Assembly: GCA_029211095.1 (NCBI GenBank)
Contig: JARGFS010000011.1
Span: forward strand, 1 to 38,656
Length of the DNA stretch: 38,656 nucleotides
Reading direction: 5' to 3'
Origin: a bacterium
GTDB taxonomy: Bacteria > Zixibacteria > MSB-5A5 > GN15 > FEB-12
The first letter of the stretch is position 1, and the number at the start of each line of letters is the position of its first letter. Shown here in pieces: positions 1 through 10,200 of this stretch. The notes under the pieces were generated by a model that saw nothing but the letters and a program-made list of their open reading frames with translations, was not told the DNA's origin and searched no databases. Made by a program: the position numbers and the translations under genes.

Positions 1-438
1 GATTGACTTTGAGGTTAGTCAGAAGAGCCTCTCTATAGGTTCCAGAATTGATCAAACTTAATCTTATCAGCCTAAGTTAAGTCCGCGTCGGGAATAGTCA
101 ACACCTTTGGTTCTATTAAATGGTTGAGGCAAATGAATCGTCTCAAATTGACATCACTCTGGATTGTTATAGCAAGTCAGGGCGGAGCGGATCGAAAGTG
201 AGAGGGAGTAACCTTCCCGGCACTCAATATCCACCCGCCGTCAATCTCTTTTTTGCCACACTTAGGGCACTCTTTCATACTCATCAAGAAACTCCCGGTT
301 AACTGGTTGTTGCTGACTATTCATAATACCGAGAACCACTTCAAATATTCAGTAATTTACCGCAGGTCTAAACAGATAAACAGTACCCAATTAGACTGAT
401 ATTAGGCATTATTCGGGCGGGTGGCGGCACATCAAGAC
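1..438. other. Gene-poor stretch upstream of the FG-GAP gene
   Basis: Apart from the short minus-strand zinc-ribbon remnant, I see no convincing gene, RNA gene or strong hairpin here. Base composition is more AT-rich than in the flanking genes, as expected for intergenic DNA. The promoter of the next gene lies at its right-hand end. Confidence 0.6.
177..284 (-). pseudogene. Short zinc-ribbon ORF or gene remnant (35 aa)
   Basis: A 35-codon reading frame begins with ATG at 284, preceded by a GGGAG-like ribosome site at 291-296, and ends at a TGA at 177-179. Near its N-terminus it carries a CPKCGKK zinc knuckle followed by a Gly-Gly-Trp-Ile-Leu segment. This resembles the first half of the short single zinc-ribbon proteins related to DUF6487. 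The usual second Cys pair is missing, so I read it as a truncated remnant or a very small gene. It is isolated, with no partner gene nearby. A longer plus-strand frame lies across it but has no recognisable features. Confidence 0.3.
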
Positions 439-466
439 TTGACATTATAGGTATATATAGTACATT
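439..466 (+). promoter_or_regulatory. Candidate sigma-70-type promoter for the FG-GAP gene
   Basis: A perfect -35 hexamer TTGACA (439-444) is followed after 16 bases by TACATT (461-466), a 4/6 match to the -10 consensus. The AT-rich spacer contains GTATATATAG. Transcription would start near 473, giving a leader of about 50 nt before the ATG at 522. Confidence 0.45.
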
Positions 467-521
467 TTATGACAACAAATTGAGAGAACCAATAGATAAA
501 ATTCTAAAGTGGAGGGGATCC

Positions 522-3284
522 ATGCGCGTTGATAAATTCGGGACCGGTCTCAGGCAGATCATGTCAATTATATCATCTTTCCTGACCCTGACCGTGATTT
601 TCATGGTCATGCTGACCACTTCGGTTGGGGCGGCGGAGATCGTCCTGTCGCATCCGTCCGCTTTGCCGGGCGAAAATATCAGTTTTACCGGCCACAGCTT
701 TTGGTCTAATGAAACGGTAAGTGTGAGCGTCTCCTTGATCCAGGCTGACGGCAGTCTGGGGCGAGTTGAGCGCTTACCTGAATCTTCCACCGATGCCGAT
801 GGCAAATTTAGTGTTGTGTGGACGGTGCCGGAAGATAGTCCGAATCTCAGCGAAGTTAACTTCAATGCCATCGGCGCCTCTTCGGGACTTACCGCCACGG
901 CCAGTTTATCCGCCACCAATACGACGATTGAGTTTGTCCAGCCGTTTCCCGCGGAGATTTGCCGGGACACGATTGGCCTAACCGAGACTATTCTGTTTTG
1001 TGCCCAGTTATCACAGCGCTGCCCCAACGCCCAGACGACACCTCTTGTCGGAAGAAAAATGCAGTTTTTCATCAGCGATGGAAACTGTGGAGCCAACGTG
1101 GGGCAGGTTCCGTTTGCAAGCACGCTAACCGATCAGGACGGAAACGCCTGTCTGGAAATCACCGGTCTGGATTTGATCGGATTCGGTCAGCAACTGAGTG
1201 TACGAGCAAAATTCGATGGGGAGGCTCCTCCCGCCGATGGAAGCTTCAACAGCGCCTGCGATCCAAATGTGGCTGTCTACTTGTCGGTGTCAAACAGTTG
1301 CGAGAGTTCCCAGCTGATCGAGGGGTGCATAACCGACGAAGTCGATTTTGAAGTTGTCGCCGGAGATTCGGCCGATCTATACTTTGTCAGGACGGTAGAT
1401 ATAGATCGCGACAATTACAAGGATGTAATCTATACCGGAAAAGAAACCGCAGGACTGTTTATCGCCTACGGCAACAGTTCCGGTACGCTGAATGCGCCCG
1501 TTTCCTATATTTCCATCTCTCAGGACGCGTTTAGTTTTGGGTACGTAAATCCGGATACGCTGATGGACATAATTGCGGTCCGTGGAAACACGGTTTACAT
1601 CCTGACCAATCTGGGTGCGCGTCAGTTCCAAACGGATTCAATAATGGTGCTTAATTCAACGCCTGTCTCCAGAGCAGATAGCGGTTTGGTCCCTTCCATT
1701 ACGACCGGCTACTTTGATACCGATCCCTACCTGGATATAGTTGTTGGTCCCAATACACTGCTCAAGGGAGCGACTGGCGGGACCAGTTTTAGCGAATCAA
1801 CCCTGCCCTTTACGGTGCTGGCTTCGGAACGCTGCGATCTGGACAATTCCGGGTCAGCCGACCTCGTTGTCGTTGGCCAGAGTTCCATAGCAGCATTTCT
1901 CAATGATGGGACAGGACTGTTCACACCCGCGTTTTCATTCAATGTTCCCGAAGTTTCATTTCAGGTCCCGCCTTCAATCGGCGTAACCGATTTTAACCGG
2001 GATGGCAATTGTGATTTCGCTGTGGTGCTGCCGGCTACAGACACCTCATCGGTCAGTATTCTCTGGGTCTTTCACGGGGACGGTAACGGTGGGACGCTGT
2101 CAAATAACTCGCACCTCATTGATGGGTTGGCTTTCAACCTGGTTACAACCGATGTCAATCGTGACAACATAACCGATCTGACCGTTGCCAACGGAACGGC
2201 CCGTTCCCTGAATATCTTCTACGGTGACAGTCTGGGTAATTTTGGTCCCGCTCAGGATCTGAATCTTGGAACCGGAAGTGATGAAACCTACACGCTGGCC
2301 GCTCTCGATGTAGACCGGGATGGAAACACCGACTTTGTCTCCGGAGGATTAGGCGGCGGCAACCTCATAATCAGTATAAGCCAGGAACCGGATCAGCCGG
2401 TCCTTGCCGATGAGATGGTTGTCTTTGGCTTCTCCAATCTGGATGTAGCTGTTAAAAATCCGGATGGACATGAAATAACCGAAGAGTACAGCACGGTTGC
2501 GGGTTCTGACTATCAGGAATTGGATATGAATAGTGATGGTCTGCTCGATGAAAGAACCATCGACTATAACCTGATGTATGGTGAATACGAAATCACTCTG
2601 TACCTGGAACCGGATGCCGGGGATGAACCAACGTACGCCGGTGTTATTGGTATAGATGGATCACAGCAGGCGGTTATGTTCAAGGACTATAATGCCGGCG
2701 GGTTCGCAAAGGCGGACACCATCTTTCAGCCGGATTCAATCACCTTCTACTTCACCATGGAAGAAGTATCATCAATCAGCCCACCCAATGGCGCCGTGGT
2801 CAGTCTGTCTCGTCCGCACTTTGATTGGGCCATTCATGCTTCTTCGGTTACCGGACCATTCCATTTTGAATTGGACCGCTATTACGATTTCCGGAACCCA
2901 ATTTTTGACACCAGTGGACTTGTCTCACCGGACTTTTTGCCCAACAAGCAGCTCAATGATGATTCTGTCTATTACTGGAGATATCGCTCCTTTGATGGCG
3001 CCAGCTGGTCTGAGTATTCACGAACTTTTGCAGTCTATGTCACCGATGTTTGCTGCGATGGTTCCTCGGGCAATGTTGATGGCGACCCGACCAACGAGGT
3101 CGACATTAACGATATCACCTATCTGGCTGGCTATCTCTTTTCCGGAAACGAAGCGCCCGGTGACCCGCCGGGATGCGCCGGAGCCGGTAATGTTGATGGA
3201 GAGGGAATCGTGAATATTGCCGATGTCACGGCATTGGTGGAATATCTCTTTTCAGATGGGGATGAACCGGCCCTCTGTCCATGA
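522..3284 (+). CDS. Secreted FG-GAP/VCBS-repeat protein with C-terminal dockerin-like module
   Basis: A 920-aa secreted protein of unknown target. I place the start at ATG 522 because GGAGGGG (511-517) sits just upstream; an in-frame TTG at 480 has no such site. Residues 1-37 look like a signal peptide with a long hydrophobic core ending near VGAA. An Ig-like segment follows to about residue 150. At least seven FG-GAP/VCBS-type calcium loops of the form D-x-(N/D)-x-D-x-x-x-D then occur between about residues 290 and 630, suggesting an integrin-like beta-propeller. A late Ig/FN3-like segment (about 760-850) contains the W-x-Y-R ending common before dockerins. The final 70 residues hold two D-x-(N/D)-x-D/G loops with DINDITYLAGYLF and DVTALVEYLF helices, the most divergent copy of the module shared by six proteins here. 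Propeller and module are family knowledge; adhesion or surface assembly is inference. Confidence 0.85.
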   Translation: MRVDKFGTGLRQIMSIISSFLTLTVIFMVMLTTSVGAAEIVLSHPSALPGENISFTGHSFWSNETVSVSVSLIQADGSLGRVERLPESSTDADGKFSVVWTVPEDSPNLSEVNFNAIGASSGLTATASLSATNTTIEFVQPFPAEICRDTIGLTETILFCAQLSQRCPNAQTTPLVGRKMQFFISDGNCGANVGQVPFASTLTDQDGNACLEITGLDLIGFGQQLSVRAKFDGEAPPADGSFNSACDPNVAVYLSVSNSCESSQLIEGCITDEVDFEVVAGDSADLYFVRTVDIDRDNYKDVIYTGKETAGLFIAYGNSSGTLNAPVSYISISQDAFSFGYVNPDTLMDIIAVRGNTVYILTNLGARQFQTDSIMVLNSTPVSRADSGLVPSITTGYFDTDPYLDIVVGPNTLLKGATGGTSFSESTLPFTVLASERCDLDNSGSADLVVVGQSSIAAFLNDGTGLFTPAFSFNVPEVSFQVPPSIGVTDFNRDGNCDFAVVLPATDTSSVSILWVFHGDGNGGTLSNNSHLIDGLAFNLVTTDVNRDNITDLTVANGTARSLNIFYGDSLGNFGPAQDLNLGTGSDETYTLAALDVDRDGNTDFVSGGLGGGNLIISISQEPDQPVLADEMVVFGFSNLDVAVKNPDGHEITEEYSTVAGSDYQELDMNSDGLLDERTIDYNLMYGEYEITLYLEPDAGDEPTYAGVIGIDGSQQAVMFKDYNAGGFAKADTIFQPDSITFYFTMEEVSSISPPNGAVVSLSRPHFDWAIHASSVTGPFHFELDRYYDFRNPIFDTSGLVSPDFLPNKQLNDDSVYYWRYRSFDGASWSEYSRTFAVYVTDVCCDGSSGNVDGDPTNEVDINDITYLAGYLFSGNEAPGDPPGCAGAGNVDGEGIVNIADVTALVEYLFSDGDEPALCP

Positions 3285-3329
3285 CGCTCGGATTGGTCAT
3301 GACGGGAAAAAGTAACAGCTTCGCTCGGA

Positions 3330-4613
3330 TTATTTGACTTCAACGAGCAGGACGGTGATATCATCGGACTGCTCGGCTAACCCTCGGTAATCAGCAAGTT
3401 CTTTCAAAATCTGATCAATAAGCTCTCGGGCCGATTTGTCCCGGTGGTCTACCATCAGCTTCTCAAAGCGCTTTTCGCCAAACTGCTCCTGAGCTTCGTT
3501 GAAAGCCTCGCTGATACCATCGGTGTAAATGCAGAACTTGTCCCCCGGTTTCATTGAGAGTTTAATAGTGTTGAACTTAACTTCCGGAAGAACACCAATA
3601 ACCAGGTCTGCGTCCGAAGGTAGCTTGGCTTCTCCATCCCGGCTGACTACCAGCGGGGGGAGGTGCCCGGCGTTGATATATGAGATGGTCTTGTCATCAT
3701 GGTCATAGATTCCAAAAATGGCTGTAATGTACTGCTCGGAGGAGGTGAAGTTGTAAATCAGCTTGTTCAGGCAGTCCGCGAGTTCCTCAAGGTCCGGAAG
3801 TTCTGACCCGTGCAGTCGTGACCGCATCACTGCTTGCGCATTTCCGGTCAACAGCGCCGCAGGGAGCCCTTTCCCGGAAACATCCCCCAACGAAAAGAAG
3901 ACCCGGCTGTCACTGAGCTTGAGAATGTCATAGTAGTCTCCGCCCACGGCTTTGGCCGAATCGTTATAGCCAAGTATCTCAAATCCTTCGCTCACTGCGT
4001 TGTCCTGGGGGAGGAATCCCTTCTGGATTATGCGTGCAACCCCCATCTCTTTTTCCATCTCGGCCAGCACCGTCTCCCGCTCAAACAAGCGCGCATTCTC
4101 AATCACTTTCGAGACCTGGGTTCCGACAATACCAAGAAACCGCTGGTCTTGAGAAGTAAACCCATCTTCACTCCCTTTGTTGATCAGCGTCAGGACGCCC
4201 AGCAGCCCTTTGCGGGATAGAAGCGGGGCGGCCAGAATATGCCGTAAGCCGCCCTTGGCATAATTTGATCCATGGATGCGGTCATCATTGTCAGGATCAT
4301 TGGAGAGGAGAATAGACCGGTGTTTCAGCATCCATCCCTGAAGACTCAAATTCAAATGAAAGGGAATCAGCCCCTCGGTACTGGTGTCTCTGACAAAAGT
4401 CTTGAACCGCTCTTCCGGGGTGTCTTCCTGTTCCAGGAGAAAGATGGCCCCCTGTTCAGATTTGACCCGTCGGCAGCAATGATCCACGATAGTTTTGGTT
4501 ATGTGGTCAAGAGACATGGAAACATTGATGGCACTGGCAATTCTATTCAGTGTGGAAAGCTCGTCCAAAGACTGCTTCATGCGAGTTAATTCAGCGTCAG
4601 AAATTTCTGGCAT
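3330..4613 (-). CDS. GAF-domain SpoIIE/PP2C-type serine phosphatase (RsbU-like)
   Basis: A cytoplasmic regulator of about 427 aa. An alternative TTG start at 4628 would add five residues. The N-terminal ~190 residues form a GAF sensor domain: SLDHITKTIVDHCCRRV, later LLGVLTLINKGS. A short linker helix ending MEKEMGVARIIQKGFLP is typical of RsbU/SpoIIE-type enzymes. The C-terminal PP2C-like domain keeps the metal-binding signatures GGDYYDI, LGDVSGKGLPAALL, YINAGHLPP, YTDGISEAF and DDITVL, so it should be an active Mn/Mg-dependent phosphoserine/threonine phosphatase. It is divergent from the Ser/Thr kinase gene, 100-130 bp away, across a palindromic promoter. That makes the kinase or a shared substrate a plausible partner (inference). 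No transmembrane segment is visible. The tail converges with the FG-GAP gene with only 45 bp between the stops. Confidence 0.9.
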   Translation of the reverse strand: MPEISDAELTRMKQSLDELSTLNRIASAINVSMSLDHITKTIVDHCCRRVKSEQGAIFLLEQEDTPEERFKTFVRDTSTEGLIPFHLNLSLQGWMLKHRSILLSNDPDNDDRIHGSNYAKGGLRHILAAPLLSRKGLLGVLTLINKGSEDGFTSQDQRFLGIVGTQVSKVIENARLFERETVLAEMEKEMGVARIIQKGFLPQDNAVSEGFEILGYNDSAKAVGGDYYDILKLSDSRVFFSLGDVSGKGLPAALLTGNAQAVMRSRLHGSELPDLEELADCLNKLIYNFTSSEQYITAIFGIYDHDDKTISYINAGHLPPLVVSRDGEAKLPSDADLVIGVLPEVKFNTIKLSMKPGDKFCIYTDGISEAFNEAQEQFGEKRFEKLMVDHRDKSARELIDQILKELADYRGLAEQSDDITVLLVEVK

Positions 4614-4652
4614 TAGACTTTTGTCCAACCTATCTTAATGTGCGAAATAGTG

Positions 4653-4686
4653 TTAATTGGCCTTCTATCATAGAGTATAATACTCT
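4653..4686 (+). promoter_or_regulatory. Palindromic -10 region shared by kinase and phosphatase promoters
   Basis: AGAGTATAATACTCT (4672-4686) has perfect 7-bp arms around one central base. It contains a consensus TATAAT (4676-4681) on the plus strand and TATACT on the minus strand. A weak -35, TTAATT (4653-4658), lies 17 bases upstream of the plus-strand -10. Overlapping -10 boxes would make the two genes mutually exclusive at initiation. The palindrome could also be an operator for a dimeric regulator. Confidence 0.4.
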
Positions 4687-4703
4687 TTGCATGGAATAGT
4701 CAA
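4674..4703 (-). promoter_or_regulatory. Candidate promoter of the phosphatase gene
   Basis: Read on the minus strand, TTGACT (4703-4698) and TATACT (4679-4674) are separated by 18 bases. Both are 5/6 matches to the sigma-70 consensus. Initiation would fall near 4667, about 55 nt before the ATG. The -10 lies inside the palindrome at 4672-4686. Confidence 0.45.
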
Positions 4704-4745
4704 ACTGATTTCATCCTGAATAAGTGCGGAACTGTTTGAGTAAAA

Positions 4746-7124
4746 ATGTTAGCTGCTGGATCAACACTCGGAAATTATAAAGTCGAGAGAGTACTCGGCG
4801 AAGGGGGTATGGGAGTTGTTTATCTGGCTGAGCATCAGGACTCAGGCGACAAAGTGGCTCTCAAGGTTCTCAACGAACAATTTGCCTCTTCGACCGAACA
4901 TCAGGAAAGGCTCATTTCCGAAGCCCGCCTGAATGGGCTGGTAGAATCTCCCTATATTGTCAAAGTTGTTGAGTCTTCAGAATCGGATGGCATCCCGTTC
5001 TTTGCCATGGAATATGTCCTGGGCTCCGAGATGCGGGCGGGTGATGACGAGTTGAGTTGGGATGCCAAACTGGATATCTCCACAAAAATCGCCGAGGGGA
5101 TGGAAGCTGCCCACGCTGTCGGTCTGATTCACCGGGACCTGAAGCCTGAAAACATTCTGCTGACCGAGCAGAATGATCCCAAAATCCTTGATTTTGGCCT
5201 GGCCCGGGAGATTGATCCGGACGAAGTCAACCAGGATGGAGACGTGGAAGGGACGCTGTATTACCTGGCTCCCGAGCAGCTGTGCGGGGAGCAGCTTTCA
5301 GCTCAGTGTGATATCTTCAGCTTTGGCACCATTCTGTATGAGCTGTTTTGCGGACGTCGGCCATTTGAGGGGGAATACGCGGCCAGTATTATTTACGACA
5401 TCCTCCACGAAGAACCAATTCCGGCCACCGAGATAAATCCCGCCCTTCCTTCCTGGATGGATGTCCTGCTGGGCCGGCTGATGGCCAAGCGCCCCGAAGC
5501 ACGGTTTGAGTCTATGGCGGCGGTGAAGGAATTCATTGAGCAGTGTCGGGCCTCCGGAGACGCGGCCGGTGAAACCGCTGTCAAACCGAGAGCCACAGTT
5601 ACGGTTGTTGACCTCAAAAATATGTCTCAGGACGCGGAGTGGGCCTATTTCTGCGAAGGGTTCACCGATGACGTGATTAGAGAGCTGGCCCGAAGAACTG
5701 ATCTGGTGGTTTCGGCTCAACCCTCGACCTCGTTCAAACGTGATATTGGCGAGACCTTCAATATATGTCGTAGTGACTATGTGGTGGTCGGCTCCCTGAT
5801 GAAATGGCAGGAGAAAGTCAAACTGAGTCTGGCCGTGCACCAGCAGGAAAACAAAGAGATGATTTGGAGCGAGTCCTATACTGAATCGGCGGACAATCTG
5901 TTTGAACTGCTCGCTCGGGCCGCCGAAGCAACCTCATCTCAACTGGCCAAAGCATCCCATTCCGAAGCTGTGGAAGTGGCCGATGAATTCATTCATGACG
6001 TGACCGCCTATGATTTCTATCTCAAGGGGAAGAGCTATTATCAAACCAACCGGCCGGAGGACCTTAAGTTTGCCCAACAGATGTTTACCAGGGCGCTTGA
6101 GGTGGACCCAACCCTCGCCGTGGCCCATACCGGACTCTCCGATGTCTATGCCTTTGAGTACATGGCCTACTATGATCGGACGCCCGAGAAGATTGCCGCT
6201 GCTCTGGCCGAGGCTGAGAAAGCAATCCAGATTGAACCAACCCTCCCCGAGGCACACCGATCACTGGCCCGCTATTACATGTTCACCGGAGAAATTGATA
6301 AATCCGAAGTCTCTCTGACTATGACGATAGAGTTGAATCCCAAGTACGCGATCGGCTACCGGACGCTCGGCTGGCTGTACCACGCCCGCCAGGACTTTGT
6401 TGAGGCGACTAATTGGGCTCGCAAAGCGCTCTCGCTGGCTCCCACAGATTTGGAAACGCACCTTCTCCTCGGATTACTGGCAATCGATCAGGGGCAGTTG
6501 AGTGTCGCTGTCTCAACCCTCCAACGCGCTATCGAACTCGGTCCGGATTATGGCCGGGCTCACTACCAGCTTGGCGTTGCTTACAATAAGCTGGGGGTAA
6601 CGGAAAAAGCCCTGGCCGCATTCAACGCCGCCATAACCCATCAGGGAGACCCCAACAGTCTGATCGAAGCAGGCTATATTCATATGATTCGGAAAGAGTA
6701 TGATAAAGCGAGGGAAATGTTTGCCAAGTCGATAAAAAATGGCCATTTCGGTTTTGCCGCTCAATACTGGCTCGGATTCAGTTCCCTCTTGCAGGGGAAT
6801 GAGGAAACCGCTGATGAGGAATTTAACCAAGCGCTGGAGATGGTGAACGAGTATGACCTGAAAGACCCCAACAATCTGCCACTGGTGGCCTACAAAGGGA
6901 TGATACTGGCCGGTCTGAAGAATCGATCAGCGGCCATACTGGTCCTGGAGCAGGTGGAGAATGATCCGGACCTGGATCCTGATTCAAGGTATATTGTCGC
7001 CCGTGCGTACGCCCTCATCGATGAATCTGAACGGATGGAGCACCATCTAAAACTTACTCTGGAAGCCAAGGGCGGCCCCACCCGGAAAGAAGTTGACCAC
7101 GACCCGCATTTCTCTCTCAGTTGA
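4746..7124 (+). CDS. Serine/threonine protein kinase with TolB-like domain and TPR repeats
   Basis: A 792-aa PknB-family kinase without a transmembrane segment, hence probably cytoplasmic. Kinase hallmarks are all present: glycine loop GEGGMG at residues 18-23, catalytic lysine in VALK (K40), HRDLKPEN at 129-136, DFG at 149-151 and APE at 175-177. Residues about 280-405 form the small alpha/beta domain seen in TolB/adenylate-cyclase-associated proteins (COG5616-like): EGFTDDVIRELAR, then DYVVVGSLMKWQEKVKLSLAV. From about 420 to the C-terminus there are roughly eight TPR helical pairs, for example DPTLAVAHTGLSDVYA and GRAHYQLGVAYNKLG. These suggest docking of protein partners. The ribosome site is weak (TTGAG). 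It is divergent from the GAF-SpoIIE phosphatase, suggesting opposing control of shared phosphoproteins (inference). A bidirectional terminator follows. Confidence 0.93.
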   Translation: MLAAGSTLGNYKVERVLGEGGMGVVYLAEHQDSGDKVALKVLNEQFASSTEHQERLISEARLNGLVESPYIVKVVESSESDGIPFFAMEYVLGSEMRAGDDELSWDAKLDISTKIAEGMEAAHAVGLIHRDLKPENILLTEQNDPKILDFGLAREIDPDEVNQDGDVEGTLYYLAPEQLCGEQLSAQCDIFSFGTILYELFCGRRPFEGEYAASIIYDILHEEPIPATEINPALPSWMDVLLGRLMAKRPEARFESMAAVKEFIEQCRASGDAAGETAVKPRATVTVVDLKNMSQDAEWAYFCEGFTDDVIRELARRTDLVVSAQPSTSFKRDIGETFNICRSDYVVVGSLMKWQEKVKLSLAVHQQENKEMIWSESYTESADNLFELLARAAEATSSQLAKASHSEAVEVADEFIHDVTAYDFYLKGKSYYQTNRPEDLKFAQQMFTRALEVDPTLAVAHTGLSDVYAFEYMAYYDRTPEKIAAALAEAEKAIQIEPTLPEAHRSLARYYMFTGEIDKSEVSLTMTIELNPKYAIGYRTLGWLYHARQDFVEATNWARKALSLAPTDLETHLLLGLLAIDQGQLSVAVSTLQRAIELGPDYGRAHYQLGVAYNKLGVTEKALAAFNAAITHQGDPNSLIEAGYIHMIRKEYDKAREMFAKSIKNGHFGFAAQYWLGFSSLLQGNEETADEEFNQALEMVNEYDLKDPNNLPLVAYKGMILAGLKNRSAAILVLEQVENDPDLDPDSRYIVARAYALIDESERMEHHLKLTLEAKGGPTRKEVDHDPHFSLS

Positions 7125-7163
7125 GGGTCAGACTGCCCACACAAATTCGTTCTCTATGAAAAA

Positions 7164-7187
7164 GGCCGAACCCAGAAGGGTTCGGCC
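7164..7187. terminator. Bidirectional intrinsic terminator
   Basis: A perfect 10-bp inverted repeat, GGCCGAACCC and GGGTTCGGCC with a 4-base AGAA loop, is flanked by AAAAA on the left and TCTTCTT on the right. It can end the kinase transcript rightward and the C25 peptidase transcript leftward, where the U-tract is better. Confidence 0.85.
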
Positions 7188-7212
7188 TCTTCTTATCTCA
7201 AATGTGTTCTTT

Positions 7213-10200
7213 CTATCGGCAAAGCGGCGCTGGTCCGGAGGCAAACAGGAAATCCACAAAATAAGTCAAGTCAACAATGTCGGGACTACCTCCCGATCCA
7301 TCCATGTCAGCCGCCGCCTCCTGTGCCGGAGGCGCGCCGCCGGCAAAGAGATAGTCAACCAGGAAGGTAAGATCAGTTACATCCGGTCCTGTCTGGTCGC
7401 CGTTAGTGTCTCCGCAGATATATGTCTGAACCGTGAGAGTCACCGCCAGCGGTGAAGCGGGTGTGTCAGGGTCGTTGCAACCGACATTCAACATGCCGGT
7501 ATATAAACCGTTATCCAGATCCGTAGCATCGAGAGTGACCTGCACGATAGCTGAAGAACTCGGCTCAACCACCCCTCCGGAAGGAGTAACGGTCAGCCAG
7601 TTATTCGCTTTGATCTCAATGGCCAGATTATTGTGAAGGTAGGCCGCATTGTAGACAACTTCCAATCCATCATCGGCATCCGAATTCTGGATGCCAACCG
7701 TTTCCGCGTCAAGCGTAGCCGCACCCGGATCAAGGCTGCCGTATTGCAGCAAAATTGAACCGTCCGCGTTTAGAATCGTTTGGAACGATAGCGAACCGGT
7801 ACCGCCGCCCGACTGATAGATCGGCACACCGACGAAGCTGACAATGAACCTTGAATTAGCCGGATCAGACTGATAATAGACCGAGCCTCCAGCCGAGGGA
7901 TTCAAGTCATCCCAGTAGGTTGCCACCATAGCGGCCATGGTCGAAGTGGGGAGGGCGGTGTTGATACGGTTGGAAGTGCCAGCATCAAAGGTGATGGTTC
8001 CGTTTGAGCTTATATACAGCTGCGTATATGATGAATCATAGAGCGGGAAGCTAAAACCAATTCCGACCGGACCGACAAAGGCGTCATCCCCCAGGGTCAG
8101 CGGCGTTCCTGTCCCGGATATGTCAACCCAGGAGTAGGTCGGGCCGCCTGTCTCATCAGAATCAATCCAGGAGTGTCCAAATATGTCCGGACCTCCAAAG
8201 CTCCGCCCGGAAGCGGAGTAGAACGGCTCGGTTGTTTCGGACTTGTCGCTGTCGGCGGCGCGCTCGCCGAGTTGCGTTGGAAGCGCGGCTTTGGCCAGCG
8301 CACTCTGTTTGTCGTACATCTGGCAGCCCAGCTGATAGAACAGCCGACCGGGACCGTTGTTGGTAATTGTGAGCGGTTGAGTCAATTGATCACCCGCCGC
8401 AATCGTTCCACTGATTTCAGAAAGATCAAGCAGCACATCCGGTTCATAGATATGCATCGAGGCCGGAATTGTGCCGGTCAGGTTGCTGTTATCATTGGTG
8501 GTGTAATTCAGACCACAGCTGTGGTCCCCGCAGCTCTGCCCCGAAGCATCGAACGTGATAGCCATATCCAGCGAGTCTCCGGCCGCAATAGTCTGCTGCT
8601 CACCTGGGCACTGGAGCCAGGATGATGTGGCCGAGAAGATAATTCTCAGCGTTCCATCCCCCCGGTTGTTAATCCGAAGATTCTGTGCGACCTGATCTTC
8701 AGGCTGGACCGAGGCATTAAGTTCCGCTTCCGATAGTTCAACCGATGGAGTCCCAATTCGCCCATACCCCTTCAGTTCAATATCGTCAAGATTCCAACCG
8801 CAGTATTGCTGGGATCCATCGCTGCTCAGTCCAACACGAAGTTGGAAGTCCGGATTGCTGTCGGCAATAGCGGCCAGATCATAATTCAACTCTGACCACT
8901 CAAACGGCTGAATCGTACTGCCTGGATTTTCGTACAGCACAATCCAGCTGCTTCCATCGTACGCTTCCAGTTTACCGTGGTCATAGGTGGAAGTCTCCAT
9001 CCCCAACCAGTACCAGCAACTCATGATGACGCCGGAGAGCGAACCACAGTCAATAGTCGGTGAATAAACATATTGCATCGGGCTCACATTGGCGTTGTAA
9101 GTGCCGGTGGAAGTCAGGTCATTCCCCAAAACATGGTTGTCTCCTGATGGGGAGTGATCTTCGCTGGGATCACCACCGCCACCAACAGCAGCCCCGATAG
9201 TCCATTCGGCTGTTCCACCCAGACCGGTCCAGCCCTGATCAAAGGCGAAATCATCGTAGTAAAAGACGATCCTGTCACCAACGGTCAGATTGAACGAGAG
9301 GACTGCCGAGTATCCTCCGGTTCCGGTTACAGTCAGCTGCATAGGTACCGCGTATCCGATAGGACAGTCCGAGGCCGCCACGACGGTGAAAATATCTCCG
9401 GCGTTGTTGCCCAAGCCACCGGCCGAGTCGATAGTTCCATAGTAACCGTAGTCATCACTTACGGTGACGTATGAGTCGGAGCAGGAGAGGACAGCCTCAA
9501 GGTTTGATCCTATCGCGGAACCATCATTGGCCAGGGTTATGGTTATGTCAGCCGTTTCTCCCGGATCGAGAATTCCATTATTGTCGCCGGTCGCATCATC
9601 AATAAAGGAGGATGAGAACGACATCACCGGTGCATGGGCCTTAATGGTGAAACTGCCAGTCCAGGTATCGCGCGCGGTGCCGGTTATCTCTAAGTCAAAG
9701 GTGAGCGGGTGACCATCCGGGATGTCCGAGGCCACATCAAAGCCAAACCCATTGACAACATAGGCGGTGCCGCCATCCGGAATCACGGTTCCGTAGCTCT
9801 CACCGGCATCAGTAATCGTAACGTATGGATCGCTGCTGGTAAGACTGGCGTTGACCCCAAAGGCGGTGTCCGGACCAACATTGATCAGCTGGATTCCCAT
9901 GAGGAGGGACTCGCCGTTTTCAACCAAGCTATTCCCGTTTCCGGCACCATCATCGAGCACGTAGCTGTCATATACAACATACGGTCCCGAAGGTGTGATC
10001 ACCTGTACATCGGCCATATACGGAATCTTGTTCTGTCCGGTGACGGTGATCTTGGCCGTTCCCGGTACGCCAAAAGGGGTAATCGGTATTGTTGCCGTAC
10101 CGGAGGCATCAACATAACCGGCTCCCATAAGGTTGCCGTTAAACGAGATACCAACATAGGATGCTTCGTCAGCCTGAACCGTTACGTTATTGGCGGTAAT

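Noticed and set aside
120-302. 60-codon plus-strand frame
   Set aside because: No ribosome site, no conserved pattern, and it overlaps a minus-strand frame with a real zinc-knuckle motif.
467-1123. 218-codon minus-strand frame
   Set aside because: Antisense to the signal peptide and Ig-like part of the FG-GAP protein, with no ribosome site or protein-like domain.
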